From NCBI RefSeq assembly GCF_000478275.1, contig NZ_ASJB01000083.1:496001-560000 (forward strand): a stretch of 64,000 bases of DNA, read 5' to 3'. Position 1 is the stretch's first letter; each line of letters begins with the position of its first letter. The DNA is from Amycolatopsis orientalis DSM 40040 = KCTC 9412 (lineage in GTDB: Bacteria; Actinomycetota; Actinomycetes; Mycobacteriales; Pseudonocardiaceae). A program made the translations under genes and the position numbers. The notes below the pieces were generated by a model that saw only the letters and a program-made list of their open reading frames with translations, was not told the origin of the DNA and searched no databases. Shown piece after piece: positions 16,245 to 23,895 of this stretch.

Positions 16245-16805
16245 ATGATGTCCTACGTCGTATTCGGCTGCCGCTGCGCGTTGATCGTGGTGTTCGCGGT
16301 GTCCGCGATCTCCAAATCCCGGAATCGGACCTCGTTCGCGGCATTCCGCCGGGCCACCATTGAACTGGTACCCGCCGCACGCGGTCACGGCACCCCACTC
16401 GCCGCCGCGGTGGTCGCCGCCGAGTTCGTCATCGTCGTGGGGCTGGCCGTGCCGGACACGGCGACCGCCGGGCTGCTGGCGGCCGGCGCACTGGTCACGG
16501 CGTTCACGGTGGCCATCGCCACCGCCCTGCACCGTGGTGTCACGGCGTCGTGCCGGTGCTTCGGCGGCTCGTCCACTCCCGTGGGCGCGCGCCATCTGGT
16601 GCGCAACGCAGTGCTGATCGTGCTCGCCGTCCTCGCGTTCGTCCTGCCCGGTCACGACGGCGACGGGAATGACCTGGCCGCTCTGGGCCTGGCCGCCGTC
16701 GCCGGGGTCGTCGTGGCCCTGCTGGTGATCAGCTTCGACGCTCTCGCCGACCTGTTCCTGGGTATGCCGCCGCCTCCGCCCCATCACGAAGGGATTCCCT
16801 CATGA
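16245..16805 (+). CDS. MauE/DoxX-like membrane protein
   Basis: 186 residues with about five TM segments, typical MauE size. CCRF-type motifs are visible: CRCALIVVFAVSAISKSRNRTSFAAF near the N-terminus and TASCRCFGGSSTPVGARHLVRN in the middle, where CRCFG is the usual redox-like Cys pair. In methylamine-utilisation clusters MauE, with MauD, is needed for the disulfide-rich small subunit of methylamine dehydrogenase. No dehydrogenase genes are here, so the substrates are probably peptides A and B. The start is ATG 16245 or 16248; a GTG at 16197 is possible. The stop overlaps the next start as ATGA. Confidence 0.85.
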   Translation: MMSYVVFGCRCALIVVFAVSAISKSRNRTSFAAFRRATIELVPAARGHGTPLAAAVVAAEFVIVVGLAVPDTATAGLLAAGALVTAFTVAIATALHRGVTASCRCFGGSSTPVGARHLVRNAVLIVLAVLAFVLPGHDGDGNDLAALGLAAVAGVVVALLVISFDALADLFLGMPPPPPHHEGIPS

Positions 16806-17341
16806 CCGTCCTGTCCGTCGCCGTCGCGCTCGTCGGGATACTGTGCCTGCTCGACCTCGTGCTCACCCTCGGCGTCATCCGGCGACTGCGCGATCACACC
16901 GCCCGGCTGACCGCGTTGCAGTCCGCGCCCGGGGAGACGGCCATCGCCGAACCAGGCGAACTGGTCGCACCGTTCACTGCGTCCACTGTGGACGGTACGG
17001 TCATGTCGTCCGACGACCTCGCCGGAGCGAACCTGGTGGCGTTCTTCTCCCCCGACTGCCCGGCGTGCGAGCAGGAGCTGGCGCCCTTTGTCGAGTACAC
17101 GAGGACCTTTCCCGGTGGTCCCGAACGGACGCTCATCGTGATCACCAGCGAGACCGGTGGCGCGAAGTACCATTCGGCCCTCAGCGGGCTCGGCCGGATC
17201 GTCACCGAACCCGAGCTGACCGGCCCGGTCCAGAAAGCCTTCAAGACGCGCGGCTACCCGGCGTTCGTCGTGGTCGTGGACGGTTCGGTGATGCAGGCCT
17301 CGCATACGGTGGCGGATCTCCCGCAGCATCAGCCCGCATGA
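16802..17341 (+). CDS. Membrane-anchored thioredoxin-fold protein (MauD/TlpA-like)
   Basis: 179 residues. One N-terminal TM (about residues 5-27) is followed by an extracytoplasmic redoxin domain with LVAFFSPDCPACEQELAPF, the CPAC active site, and the cis-Pro segment TRGYPAFVVV. It likely transfers electrons or disulfides outside the membrane together with the MauE-like protein. It starts ATG, overlapping the previous stop, and its own stop overlaps the ABC gene start, so the order and dosage are coupled. The alternative is a general thiol reductase, but the operon context argues for peptide folding. Confidence 0.88.
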   Translation: MTVLSVAVALVGILCLLDLVLTLGVIRRLRDHTARLTALQSAPGETAIAEPGELVAPFTASTVDGTVMSSDDLAGANLVAFFSPDCPACEQELAPFVEYTRTFPGGPERTLIVITSETGGAKYHSALSGLGRIVTEPELTGPVQKAFKTRGYPAFVVVVDGSVMQASHTVADLPQHQPA

Positions 17342-19170
17342 GCGCAGTCGATCCGGCTCGGTCCGGGATCCGCCACCTGCGCGCCGCGATCGTGCTCGCG
17401 TTCGCCGCCAACCCGGCCGCGGCGACGGGTCAGCTCGCGGTCGCGGTGCTGGCCGGTGCCGCGCCGGTGGTGGTGGCGTGGCTGACGAGGATCGTCCTGG
17501 ACGGGATCGCGGCCGGCTCCGGCCGGTCGTTCGTGAGCCTCGCCCTCGCGCTGATCGTGGTCGGTGTGTGCGCCGCCGTGCTGCCGAACGTGGAGCGGTA
17601 CCTGCGCGCCGAACTCGACCGGTCGGTCGGGATCCTCGCCCGCGACCGGCTTTTCGGCGCGCTGGAACGACTTCGAGGTCTGCGCAGGCTCGAGGACCCG
17701 GATTTCCACGACCGGCTGCAGCTGGCCGTCGACGCGGGCCGGGCCAGTCCGCCGTCGGTGCTGTCCGGCGCGGTGGAACTGGTCCGGGGCGCGATCACCG
17801 TGGCCGGCTTCGCCGTGTCACTGCTGCTGATCGGGCCGTTCGTGACGGTGATCGTGCTGATCGGCGCGCTTCCGGTCGGGGTCGCCGAGTTCACGCTGGC
17901 GCGACAGCGGGCCCGGATGATGTGGGAGGTCGAGCCGGCGCAGCGGCGCGAACTGTTCTACGCGCAGCTGCTGTCCGGTCCGCGCGCGGCCAAGGAGGTC
18001 CGGTTGTTCGGGCTCGGCCGGTTCTTCCGCACCCGGATGGTGACCGAGCTGCGCGGGATCTACGGCGCCGAACGAACCCTGGACCGCCGGGAGCTGCGGG
18101 TGCAGGGGCTGCTCGCGGTGCTGTCCGCCGGGATCGCCGGCTACGGGTTGTTCTGGGTCGTGGGCGCGGCCTCGCGCGGCGTGGTGAGCGTCGGGGACCT
18201 GGCCGTGTTCGTCGCGGCGGTGGCCGGGATCCAGGCCGCGCTCGCGGCCGGTGTCGACCAGGCCGCCCGGATGCACCAGGCGCTGCTTCTGTTCGACCAC
18301 TACGTGTTCGTCACCGCCGTGACCGGCGACCTGCCGGTGGCACCGGCACCGGTGCCGGTGCCACCGCTGCGCCGGGGCATCGAGCTGCGCGACGTGTGGT
18401 TCCGCTACAGCGAAGACCACCCGTGGGTGCTGCGCGGCGTCACCTTGACCATTCCGGCCGGGCGTGCGCTGGCGCTGGTCGGGCACAACGGCGCCGGCAA
18501 GTCCACGGTGATCAAGCTGCTGTGCCGGCTCTACGACCCGGACCGCGGCTCGATCCACTGGGACGGCGTCGATCTCCGCGAGTTCGACCCGGACGAGCTG
18601 CGCACCCGCGTCGGCGCGGTGTTCCAGGACTACATGGACTACGACCTGACCGCGGCGGAGAACATCGCGGTCGGTGATCTCGACGCGCTCGCCGACGAGC
18701 CACGGCTGCGAGGGGCGGCCCGGCGGGCGGGTGCGCACGAATTCATCGAGGCGCTGCCTCGTGGATACGAGACGATGCTCAGCCGGATCTTCACCGACAA
18801 CGTCGACCGGGACGACCCGTCGACCGGTGTGGTGCTCTCCGGCGGGCAACTGCAACGGCTCGCGCTGGCACGCGCTTTCCTTCGGGACCAACGTGATCTG
18901 CTCATCCTGGACGAACCGAGCGCGGGCCTGGACGCCGAGGCCGAACACGACGTGCACACCCGGCTGCGCGCGCACCGGGCCGACCGGACCAGCGTGCTGA
19001 TCTCCCACCGGCTGGGCGCGGTGCGCGACGCCGACGTGATCGCCGTGCTGTCCGGCGGGCGGATCACCGAACTGGGCGACCACCACGGGCTGATCGCGGC
19101 CCGCGGGGTGTACCACCGGCTGTACACGTTGCAGGCCAAGGGATACCACGAGGAGGTGGCACTTCCGTGA
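17338..19170 (+). CDS. ABC exporter, fused permease and ATPase
   Basis: 610 residues. The N-terminal ABC type-1 TM domain (about 20-310) has six helices. The C-terminal ATPase has Walker A GHNGAGKST, signature LSGGQLQRLALARAFL, Walker B LLILDEPSAGLDAE and H-loop LISHRLGAV. There is no C39 peptidase domain, which fits the separate S26 peptidase downstream. The half-transporter probably works as a homodimer exporting the Cys-rich peptides. ATGA and GTGA overlaps on both sides couple it to its neighbours. A lipid or drug substrate is the alternative. Confidence 0.92.
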   Translation: MSAVDPARSGIRHLRAAIVLAFAANPAAATGQLAVAVLAGAAPVVVAWLTRIVLDGIAAGSGRSFVSLALALIVVGVCAAVLPNVERYLRAELDRSVGILARDRLFGALERLRGLRRLEDPDFHDRLQLAVDAGRASPPSVLSGAVELVRGAITVAGFAVSLLLIGPFVTVIVLIGALPVGVAEFTLARQRARMMWEVEPAQRRELFYAQLLSGPRAAKEVRLFGLGRFFRTRMVTELRGIYGAERTLDRRELRVQGLLAVLSAGIAGYGLFWVVGAASRGVVSVGDLAVFVAAVAGIQAALAAGVDQAARMHQALLLFDHYVFVTAVTGDLPVAPAPVPVPPLRRGIELRDVWFRYSEDHPWVLRGVTLTIPAGRALALVGHNGAGKSTVIKLLCRLYDPDRGSIHWDGVDLREFDPDELRTRVGAVFQDYMDYDLTAAENIAVGDLDALADEPRLRGAARRAGAHEFIEALPRGYETMLSRIFTDNVDRDDPSTGVVLSGGQLQRLALARAFLRDQRDLLILDEPSAGLDAEAEHDVHTRLRAHRADRTSVLISHRLGAVRDADVIAVLSGGRITELGDHHGLIAARGVYHRLYTLQAKGYHEEVALP

Positions 19171-19679
19171 GCACTGTCGTGGTGGTCCTCGCGGCGGTGG
19201 TCGCCGTCGCCCTGGCCGTGCTGCGCTTCCGGCTCGTGCGCGTCATCGTGAAGGGCACCAGCATGCTGCCGACACTGCGGCCCGGCGACCGGGTGCTGGT
19301 TCGCCGGGTGGCCGCGCGGTCGCTCAAACGGGGCGATCTCGTCGTGTTCGCCAGGCCGCGCGAGGAACGGCGTTCCTGGATGATCAAGCGGGTGCTGGCC
19401 GGGCCCGGAGACCGGGTCCCGCGCGCCGAAGTGCCGGTGCTGTGGGGATACCAGGAGCCGCTCGTGCCGCCCGGCCGGTTCGTCGTCGTCGGTGACAACC
19501 CCGAGGACAGCTACGACTCGCGTCAGTTCGGCTATCTGAAGGCCGAGGCGCTACTCGGGGTGGTGGTGGGCTCGGCGCGTCGCCCTGACGGCCCGATTCG
19601 CGCGAACCGCGATTCGGGTGTGACCGCCCCTCAGCCGGGTAGCCGGGACTGGTCACCCAGCGAAAGGAGATCCTCGTGA
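19167..19679 (+). CDS. S26-family signal peptidase
   Basis: 170 residues. It has one N-terminal TM (about 2-20) and then the S26 catalytic motifs: GTSMLPTL with the Ser nucleophile, RRSWMIKRVLAGPGD with the general-base Lys, and a later GDNPEDSYDSRQFGYL. The size and simplicity resemble mitochondrial-IMP-like or small actinobacterial type I peptidases. It starts GTG, overlapping the ABC stop. It probably removes the leaders of peptides A and B on the outer face of the membrane. The C-terminal tail after about residue 135 is Arg/Ser-rich and probably disordered. Confidence 0.9.
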   Translation: MSTVVVVLAAVVAVALAVLRFRLVRVIVKGTSMLPTLRPGDRVLVRRVAARSLKRGDLVVFARPREERRSWMIKRVLAGPGDRVPRAEVPVLWGYQEPLVPPGRFVVVGDNPEDSYDSRQFGYLKAEALLGVVVGSARRPDGPIRANRDSGVTAPQPGSRDWSPSERRSS

Positions 19680-19801
19680 GCAAGCCGAACCCGATCGAAC
19701 TCCAGAAGCACCTTGCCGGTGTCGACTACCCGGCGAAGCGTGAGGATCTGGTGCGAGCGGCCGAGCGGAACGTGTCTGCTAGTCGAAGATCACCGACCTG
19801 A
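19676..19801 (+). pseudogene. Truncated DUF2795-like gene
   Basis: It starts GTG with AAAGGAGAT upstream, overlapping the S26 stop as GTGA. The first 32 residues (PNPIELQKHLAGVDYPAKRED, then LVRAAERN) match the N-terminus of DUF2795 proteins. The similarity then stops, and the frame ends after nine unrelated codons inside the 3' end of the next gene on the opposite strand. About half the domain is missing. A deletion or insertion joining at about 19770-19780 is the simplest reading. Confidence 0.65.
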
Positions 19802-20120
19802 ACAAGAGCCCGTCCGATCCACGTGCGCCGACGTCGAGGACGAAAGAGTCGCCTTGGCAACCGTCGCCCTTGAATACCGTGGCGGCCGAGTCGGTCTGGT
19901 TGAACGACCGGAAGGCGTAGTCGTCGGCGGCATCCGTGAGTTCCGGAAGATCGAAGCAATCGCCACTGGGCGGATCTTCCAGCGTGACACTCTGGAGTTC
20001 GCCGTTGTCGCCGTAGTGCCAGTAAGTGAATTCACCTTCGGACGCGGTGGCCGCGGCGGGTGTGGCGAGAGCCAGGGTGACGACGGTGGCCACGGCCAAG
20101 AATGCGGCGTTTTTACGCAT
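19779..20120 (-). CDS. Secreted small protein, I36/crystallin-like
   Basis: 113 residues. A clear signal peptide (MRKNAAFLAVATVV, cleavage near AAATASEG) precedes an acidic mature region of about 85 residues with two Cys. SGDCFDLPELTDAADDYAFRSFNQTDSAATVFKGDGCQGDSF resembles the Cys-xN-V-F/Y-xx-C-xG pattern of small secreted I36-type or beta/gamma-crystallin-like proteins. GGAAGGAA precedes the ATG. Its 3' end forms the breakpoint of the truncated DUF2795 gene. The flanking DNA is somewhat AT-richer than average. The family assignment is tentative. Confidence 0.55.
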   Translation of the reverse strand: MRKNAAFLAVATVVTLALATPAAATASEGEFTYWHYGDNGELQSVTLEDPPSGDCFDLPELTDAADDYAFRSFNQTDSAATVFKGDGCQGDSFVLDVGARGSDGLLFRSVIFD

Positions 20121-20303
20121 GCGATCTATTCCTTCCCAAAAGATGTCGAGACCTCACTCTGACATCCACCGGGACTTCAAGCTCGAAGTGCACACTTTCG
20201 GGCAAAAGGTGCCTTACCAGCGTGCGAATAGGAGGGTTCGCGAAAACGTTCCGATGCCGTCGCTGTACCTGCACTTTTGCGAGAAAAACCACCCGAACAG
20301 ATT

Positions 20304-21755
20304 TCACTCCTCGTTCGGCACCAGGTACAGCTCCTGCTTTCCGAGGGTCGGCGCGTCGAGTGTCCAGTGCGCGAGCGCGTCCGGCGGCGGGGCCGCCAGC
20401 CGGCGCAGCACGAGTTCGGGACGGCGTGGCCGGACGTCGAAGTCGAAGAAGGCGTAGTTCACGCGGAGTATCGCGCGGATCCAGCGGTTCTCCTCGCCGC
20501 GCGCCGCGATCGCGGCCGGCAGCAGGCCACGGTCGGAGAAGACGTCGACGACCGGGCAGCCGCAACTGTAGGCGAGGACGCCGATCTCGCCCGCGCTGCC
20601 GACGCTCCGGCCTCCCGCGAGCGTTCCCAGTTCCGCTCCGATACGTGCGTACTGCGCGCTCGACGTGTAGTTCGACGTCAACGGCGCGTACGTGCGGGGA
20701 AGTCCGGCAGCCGCGTACGCGATCACACCGGCGACGATCAGCGCGAGCACCCCGCAGGTCGTGACCCGGTGGGAAACCGCTACGGCACAGACGAAAACGG
20801 TCGCCGCGGTGAGGCCGGGGCCGTAGTACCAGTGGTAGGGCGGAACCGCCAGCAGCACGTAGCCGAGGTGGTAAAGCAGGCCGCCGAGGGCGAGCAACAG
20901 GAACGGCCGCAGCCCGGCGGGGATCCTGCGCCGCCGGACGACCGACGTCACCACGGCGAGGACGGCGAGGGCCGCGGGCAGGAACGCCAGCGCGGCCATC
21001 ACCGGCGAACTCCGCGCGTAGAACAGCGGACCGTTGCCGAAGTTCCAGTCACCCCAAGCGTGTTGCGCGCCCTGGAGAGTCTTGATCACAACGGTGTCCG
21101 GAACGGCCGCGCCGAGCACGATCCAGCTGAAGCCGAACCACGGCAGCGTGATCAGCCCGGCGCCGAGGAGCGCGCGTGCCGTGCCGGGACGGAGGAAGAC
21201 GAAGAGCACCACCGCGAACACGATCAGGTCCAGCCGGACCAGGGCGAGCAGGCCGGCTGTCAGACCGAAGGCGAGGGGGTTCTTTTCGACGGCGAACACG
21301 GTGAGCCAGCCCAGGACCGCCGCGCCGAGGGCGACCTCGAGCCCGATCGACGAGAGCAGCAGCGGGTTCGCGGTCAGCGTGGCGAGAGTGAGGGCGGGGA
21401 ACCGGCGCGGCAACCCGGCCGCCGCGCCGAGCCTGCGCAACCCCAGGGCGAGAAGGACCTGGCACAGCACGAACAGCACTCCGGCGGCGAAGACGGCGTC
21501 GCGGACGAAGACGGTCAGAGCCGCCAGGATGAGCACGTTCGCCGGTGACGTCGCGGTGTTCGACGTCGCGTCGGCGAGCAGGCCCCAGTGGCCGTGGAAG
21601 GCGACGTTGCGCGCGTACGCCAGCGTGATGAACGTGTCGTCGATCAAATGCGGGCGGGCGAGCAGGAACACCACCGCCGAAAGCACCGCTACGGAAAGGG
21701 GCATCCGCCAGGACGTGGCCTGGTTGTCCGTCGTCCGGACCTGTTCCATGATCAT
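20304..21755 (-). CDS. GT-C family membrane glycosyltransferase, AftB-like
   Basis: 483 residues with about ten TM helices and a soluble C-terminal part. The first periplasmic loop has HLIDDTFITLAYARNVAFHGHWGLL, the Asp-Asp metal/donor motif of decaprenyl-phosphate-sugar-using GT-C enzymes, as in the AftB/Emb-like arabinosyltransferases. The C-terminal half carries CGCPVVDVFSDRGLLP. It likely adds a sugar to a cell-wall polymer or lipid outside the membrane, but donor and acceptor are unknown. Start ATG is 21755 or 21749. It diverges from an ECF sigma gene, with about 70 bases between. Confidence 0.7.
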   Translation of the reverse strand: MIMEQVRTTDNQATSWRMPLSVAVLSAVVFLLARPHLIDDTFITLAYARNVAFHGHWGLLADATSNTATSPANVLILAALTVFVRDAVFAAGVLFVLCQVLLALGLRRLGAAAGLPRRFPALTLATLTANPLLLSSIGLEVALGAAVLGWLTVFAVEKNPLAFGLTAGLLALVRLDLIVFAVVLFVFLRPGTARALLGAGLITLPWFGFSWIVLGAAVPDTVVIKTLQGAQHAWGDWNFGNGPLFYARSSPVMAALAFLPAALAVLAVVTSVVRRRRIPAGLRPFLLLALGGLLYHLGYVLLAVPPYHWYYGPGLTAATVFVCAVAVSHRVTTCGVLALIVAGVIAYAAAGLPRTYAPLTSNYTSSAQYARIGAELGTLAGGRSVGSAGEIGVLAYSCGCPVVDVFSDRGLLPAAIAARGEENRWIRAILRVNYAFFDFDVRPRRPELVLRRLAAPPPDALAHWTLDAPTLGKQELYLVPNEE

Positions 21756-21825
21756 GGCTTGACATGGCTTCTCCGCCCCGGAAAGTTGCGCGCAACGTTC
21801 GGCCGGTGCCGGCCACAACCAGGGT

Positions 21826-22410
21826 GTGAGCAGTCTTGCGATCGGGGTGGGGGTACCGGTGGAACAGACCGGTGACCGGGAACTGTGGGCCCGCGCGGCC
21901 CGCGGCGACGAGGGGGCGTTCAGTGAGCTGTTCGAGCGGCACGCCGAGGCTCTGTGGAACTACACGTATCGCCTGACCGGTTCGTGGAGCAGCGCCGAGG
22001 ACCTGGCGTCCACGACGTTCCTCATCGCCTGGCGGCGACGGGCCGAGGTGACCCTGGTGCGGGACAGCGCCCTGCCGTGGCTCTACACGGTCGCGGCCAA
22101 TGTCGCCCGCGACGAGCACCGCGGTGCTCGGCGGCGGCTGCGGCTGCTCGGGAAGATCCCCGCCCAGCCCGCCGTATCCGACCACGCCGATTCGGTGGCC
22201 GAGAAGATCGACGGCCAGCGCAGGCTGGGGCGAGTCGCCGAAGCCGTCCGGTCGCTGCCGAAATCGCAGCGCGAAGTCGTCGAACTCTGCCTGGCCGCCG
22301 AGGTGAGCATCGCTGACGCCGCGGAGTTGCTCGGCATCGCCGAGGTCACCGTCCGCGCCCATCTTTCCCGGGGACGAGCCCGGCTGCGTACGTTGCTGGA
22401 GGAGAAATGA
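21826..22410 (+). CDS. ECF RNA polymerase sigma factor
   Basis: 194 residues. Region 2: ELWARAARGDEGAFSELFERHAEALWNYTYRLTGSWSSAEDLASTTFLIAWRRR. Region 4: LPKSQREVVELCLAAEVSIADAAELLGIAEVTVRAHLSRGRARLRTLL. It starts GTG, although a later start near residue 12 is possible. The stop overlaps the start of the next gene as ATGA. That gene codes for a single-TM protein of the type often found with this sigma group, probably its membrane-bound regulator. Confidence 0.92.
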   Translation: MSSLAIGVGVPVEQTGDRELWARAARGDEGAFSELFERHAEALWNYTYRLTGSWSSAEDLASTTFLIAWRRRAEVTLVRDSALPWLYTVAANVARDEHRGARRRLRLLGKIPAQPAVSDHADSVAEKIDGQRRLGRVAEAVRSLPKSQREVVELCLAAEVSIADAAELLGIAEVTVRAHLSRGRARLRTLLEEK

Positions 22411-23657
22411 GCGGCGAACCCGAATACCCGCCTCACAGTGCGATGCCGGACGACGTCCGAGCCCGGATGCGATCGGCCGTCCGCGAGGGGATCGCGAAGC
22501 CGCGGCGAACGGCGCGGGTCTGGTACGCCGCCGCGGCGGCGGTCGTGCTCGTCGCGTCCGGTGTCGCCGCCGTGACGCAGTCACTTCGTCAGCAGGGCAC
22601 GGACCCCGGCCCCGATCCGGCCGCCGGCGGGCTCAACCTGGACGTCGGGCTGGCGACGTCGTCGCTCGACCGCTGCTGGGCCGCGGTGCGGGCCGCGGGC
22701 AAGACGGACCGGGTGGCCCCGCGCGAGGAATGGGTTCCCCACTTCACGGACACCATGCTGGACGTTTCGGTCGTCGCCGCGACGGCGGCGGGCAAGCCGA
22801 TGTTCTGCGAGACGACGCTGACCACCGTGACCTTGTCCGACCCGAACGCCGTCCCCACGTATGTGCCGGGAACCCGCACCGGACTGCTCCTGCAGAGCGC
22901 GACCGGCCTGATCGGCGGGGTGCTCGATCCGGCCTGGCGGGGGGCGGGTCTCTCATTCCAGGCCGAGGATTCCGGCGGCGGGGACGTCGCGGAAGCCTCG
23001 CTTCTGACACATCAGTTCGTCTCGTTCACCTGGACCGACCCCGCGAAGACGCAACTGTCCGTTTACGAGCCCGTCGGAGCCACGACCGCGAGCCTGCCGC
23101 CGGCTCCGGCGCCGCTGCTTTCGGCCGTCGATCGCCCGATCGCCCCGGCCGACCGGACCTCGCCCGCGGGACGTGCGCTGGGCGCCTGTCTGTCCGGCGC
23201 GGCGGACGCTGTCTCCGACGTGGCGGGCTACAGGCCGGGTGCGCTGCTCGACAAGGACGGCTATCAGGTCGTTCTCGGCCGCTTGGGCGACCGGAGTCTG
23301 GCGTGCACGACCCTTCCGGACCCGCGGCGTCCCGGCCGGATGAAGATGCGTGTCTACCAAGACCAATTCGAGCTCCCGCCGGAGCAGCCCCGGACGATCC
23401 CGATGCAGCCCCTGGGCGGTGTGGAAGACGGCGGTGACCGGGCCAACGCCCGGACGCCGTTCGCCGGGACGCGGCTGCCGTCGACGGCGGTGACGGTGAC
23501 CTGTGACTTCGGCGCCGGACCGACCTCGACGTCCGATGTGGTCGACGGGACCTTCGTGGTCTTCGTTCCGAAAGAGGTGAACGATCCGTTCCCGCGAGGG
23601 GTCCATGTTCAAGCGCGTGATGCCAAGGGCACCGTCGTGTTCGAAGGGTCTCTGTAG
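22407..23657 (+). CDS. Single-TM protein, probable sigma-factor regulator
   Basis: 416 residues. A short cytoplasmic segment (1-32: DDVRARMRSAVREGIAKPRR) is followed by one TM (about 38-55, AAAAVVLVASGVAAV), then a large extracytoplasmic region with several Cys. There is no ZAS zinc motif (HxxxCxxC), so it is not a classical anti-sigma factor. The coupled overlap with the sigma gene and the small N-terminal segment suggest it binds the sigma factor. The extracellular part is not recognised and may sense an envelope signal. Confidence 0.7.
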   Translation: MSGEPEYPPHSAMPDDVRARMRSAVREGIAKPRRTARVWYAAAAAVVLVASGVAAVTQSLRQQGTDPGPDPAAGGLNLDVGLATSSLDRCWAAVRAAGKTDRVAPREEWVPHFTDTMLDVSVVAATAAGKPMFCETTLTTVTLSDPNAVPTYVPGTRTGLLLQSATGLIGGVLDPAWRGAGLSFQAEDSGGGDVAEASLLTHQFVSFTWTDPAKTQLSVYEPVGATTASLPPAPAPLLSAVDRPIAPADRTSPAGRALGACLSGAADAVSDVAGYRPGALLDKDGYQVVLGRLGDRSLACTTLPDPRRPGRMKMRVYQDQFELPPEQPRTIPMQPLGGVEDGGDRANARTPFAGTRLPSTAVTVTCDFGAGPTSTSDVVDGTFVVFVPKEVNDPFPRGVHVQARDAKGTVVFEGSL

Positions 23658-23778
23658 CCGGGGTTCGAGGTGCTCCGTCCAGGTCCGACCTCGCAAGCAG
23701 TCGACTACTTGCGGACCAACTTGCGACGGAACGAGATCAGGGAGTCTCCGGGAAACGGAGACCCCCTGGTCGAAGGTG

Positions 23779-23851
23779 AGCCGCCAAGGGGGCTCGAACC
23801 CCTGACCTTCTGTTTACAAGACAGATGCTCTACCAGCTGAGCTATAGCGGC
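23779..23851 (-). tRNA. tRNA-Thr (TGT)
   Basis: The minus strand folds as a full cloverleaf of 73 nt with a U discriminator. Acceptor stem GCCGCTA pairs with TGGCGGC, the D-arm is GCTCAGCTGGTAGAGC, the anticodon arm is TCTGT-CTTGTAA-ACAGA with anticodon TGT, and the T-arm loop is TTCGAGC. CCA is not encoded. No integrase or att repeat is seen nearby. Confidence 0.95.
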
Positions 23852-23895
23852 CGTGCCCAGGGCAGCCCGGGCAAGCCCAGTATATCGGCGCCCGC

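Noticed and set aside
16843..19170. A 775-codon version of the ABC exporter
   Set aside because: The extra N-terminus is the wrong frame of the thioredoxin-like gene. ATG 17338 overlaps its stop.
15763..19801. Reading the operon as methylamine utilisation
   Set aside because: MauE/MauD-like genes are present, but there are no dehydrogenase subunits, amicyanin or other mau genes.
23779..23851. tRNA-Thr as an integration site of a mobile element
   Set aside because: No integrase, direct repeat of the tRNA end or mobile-gene content is found on either side.
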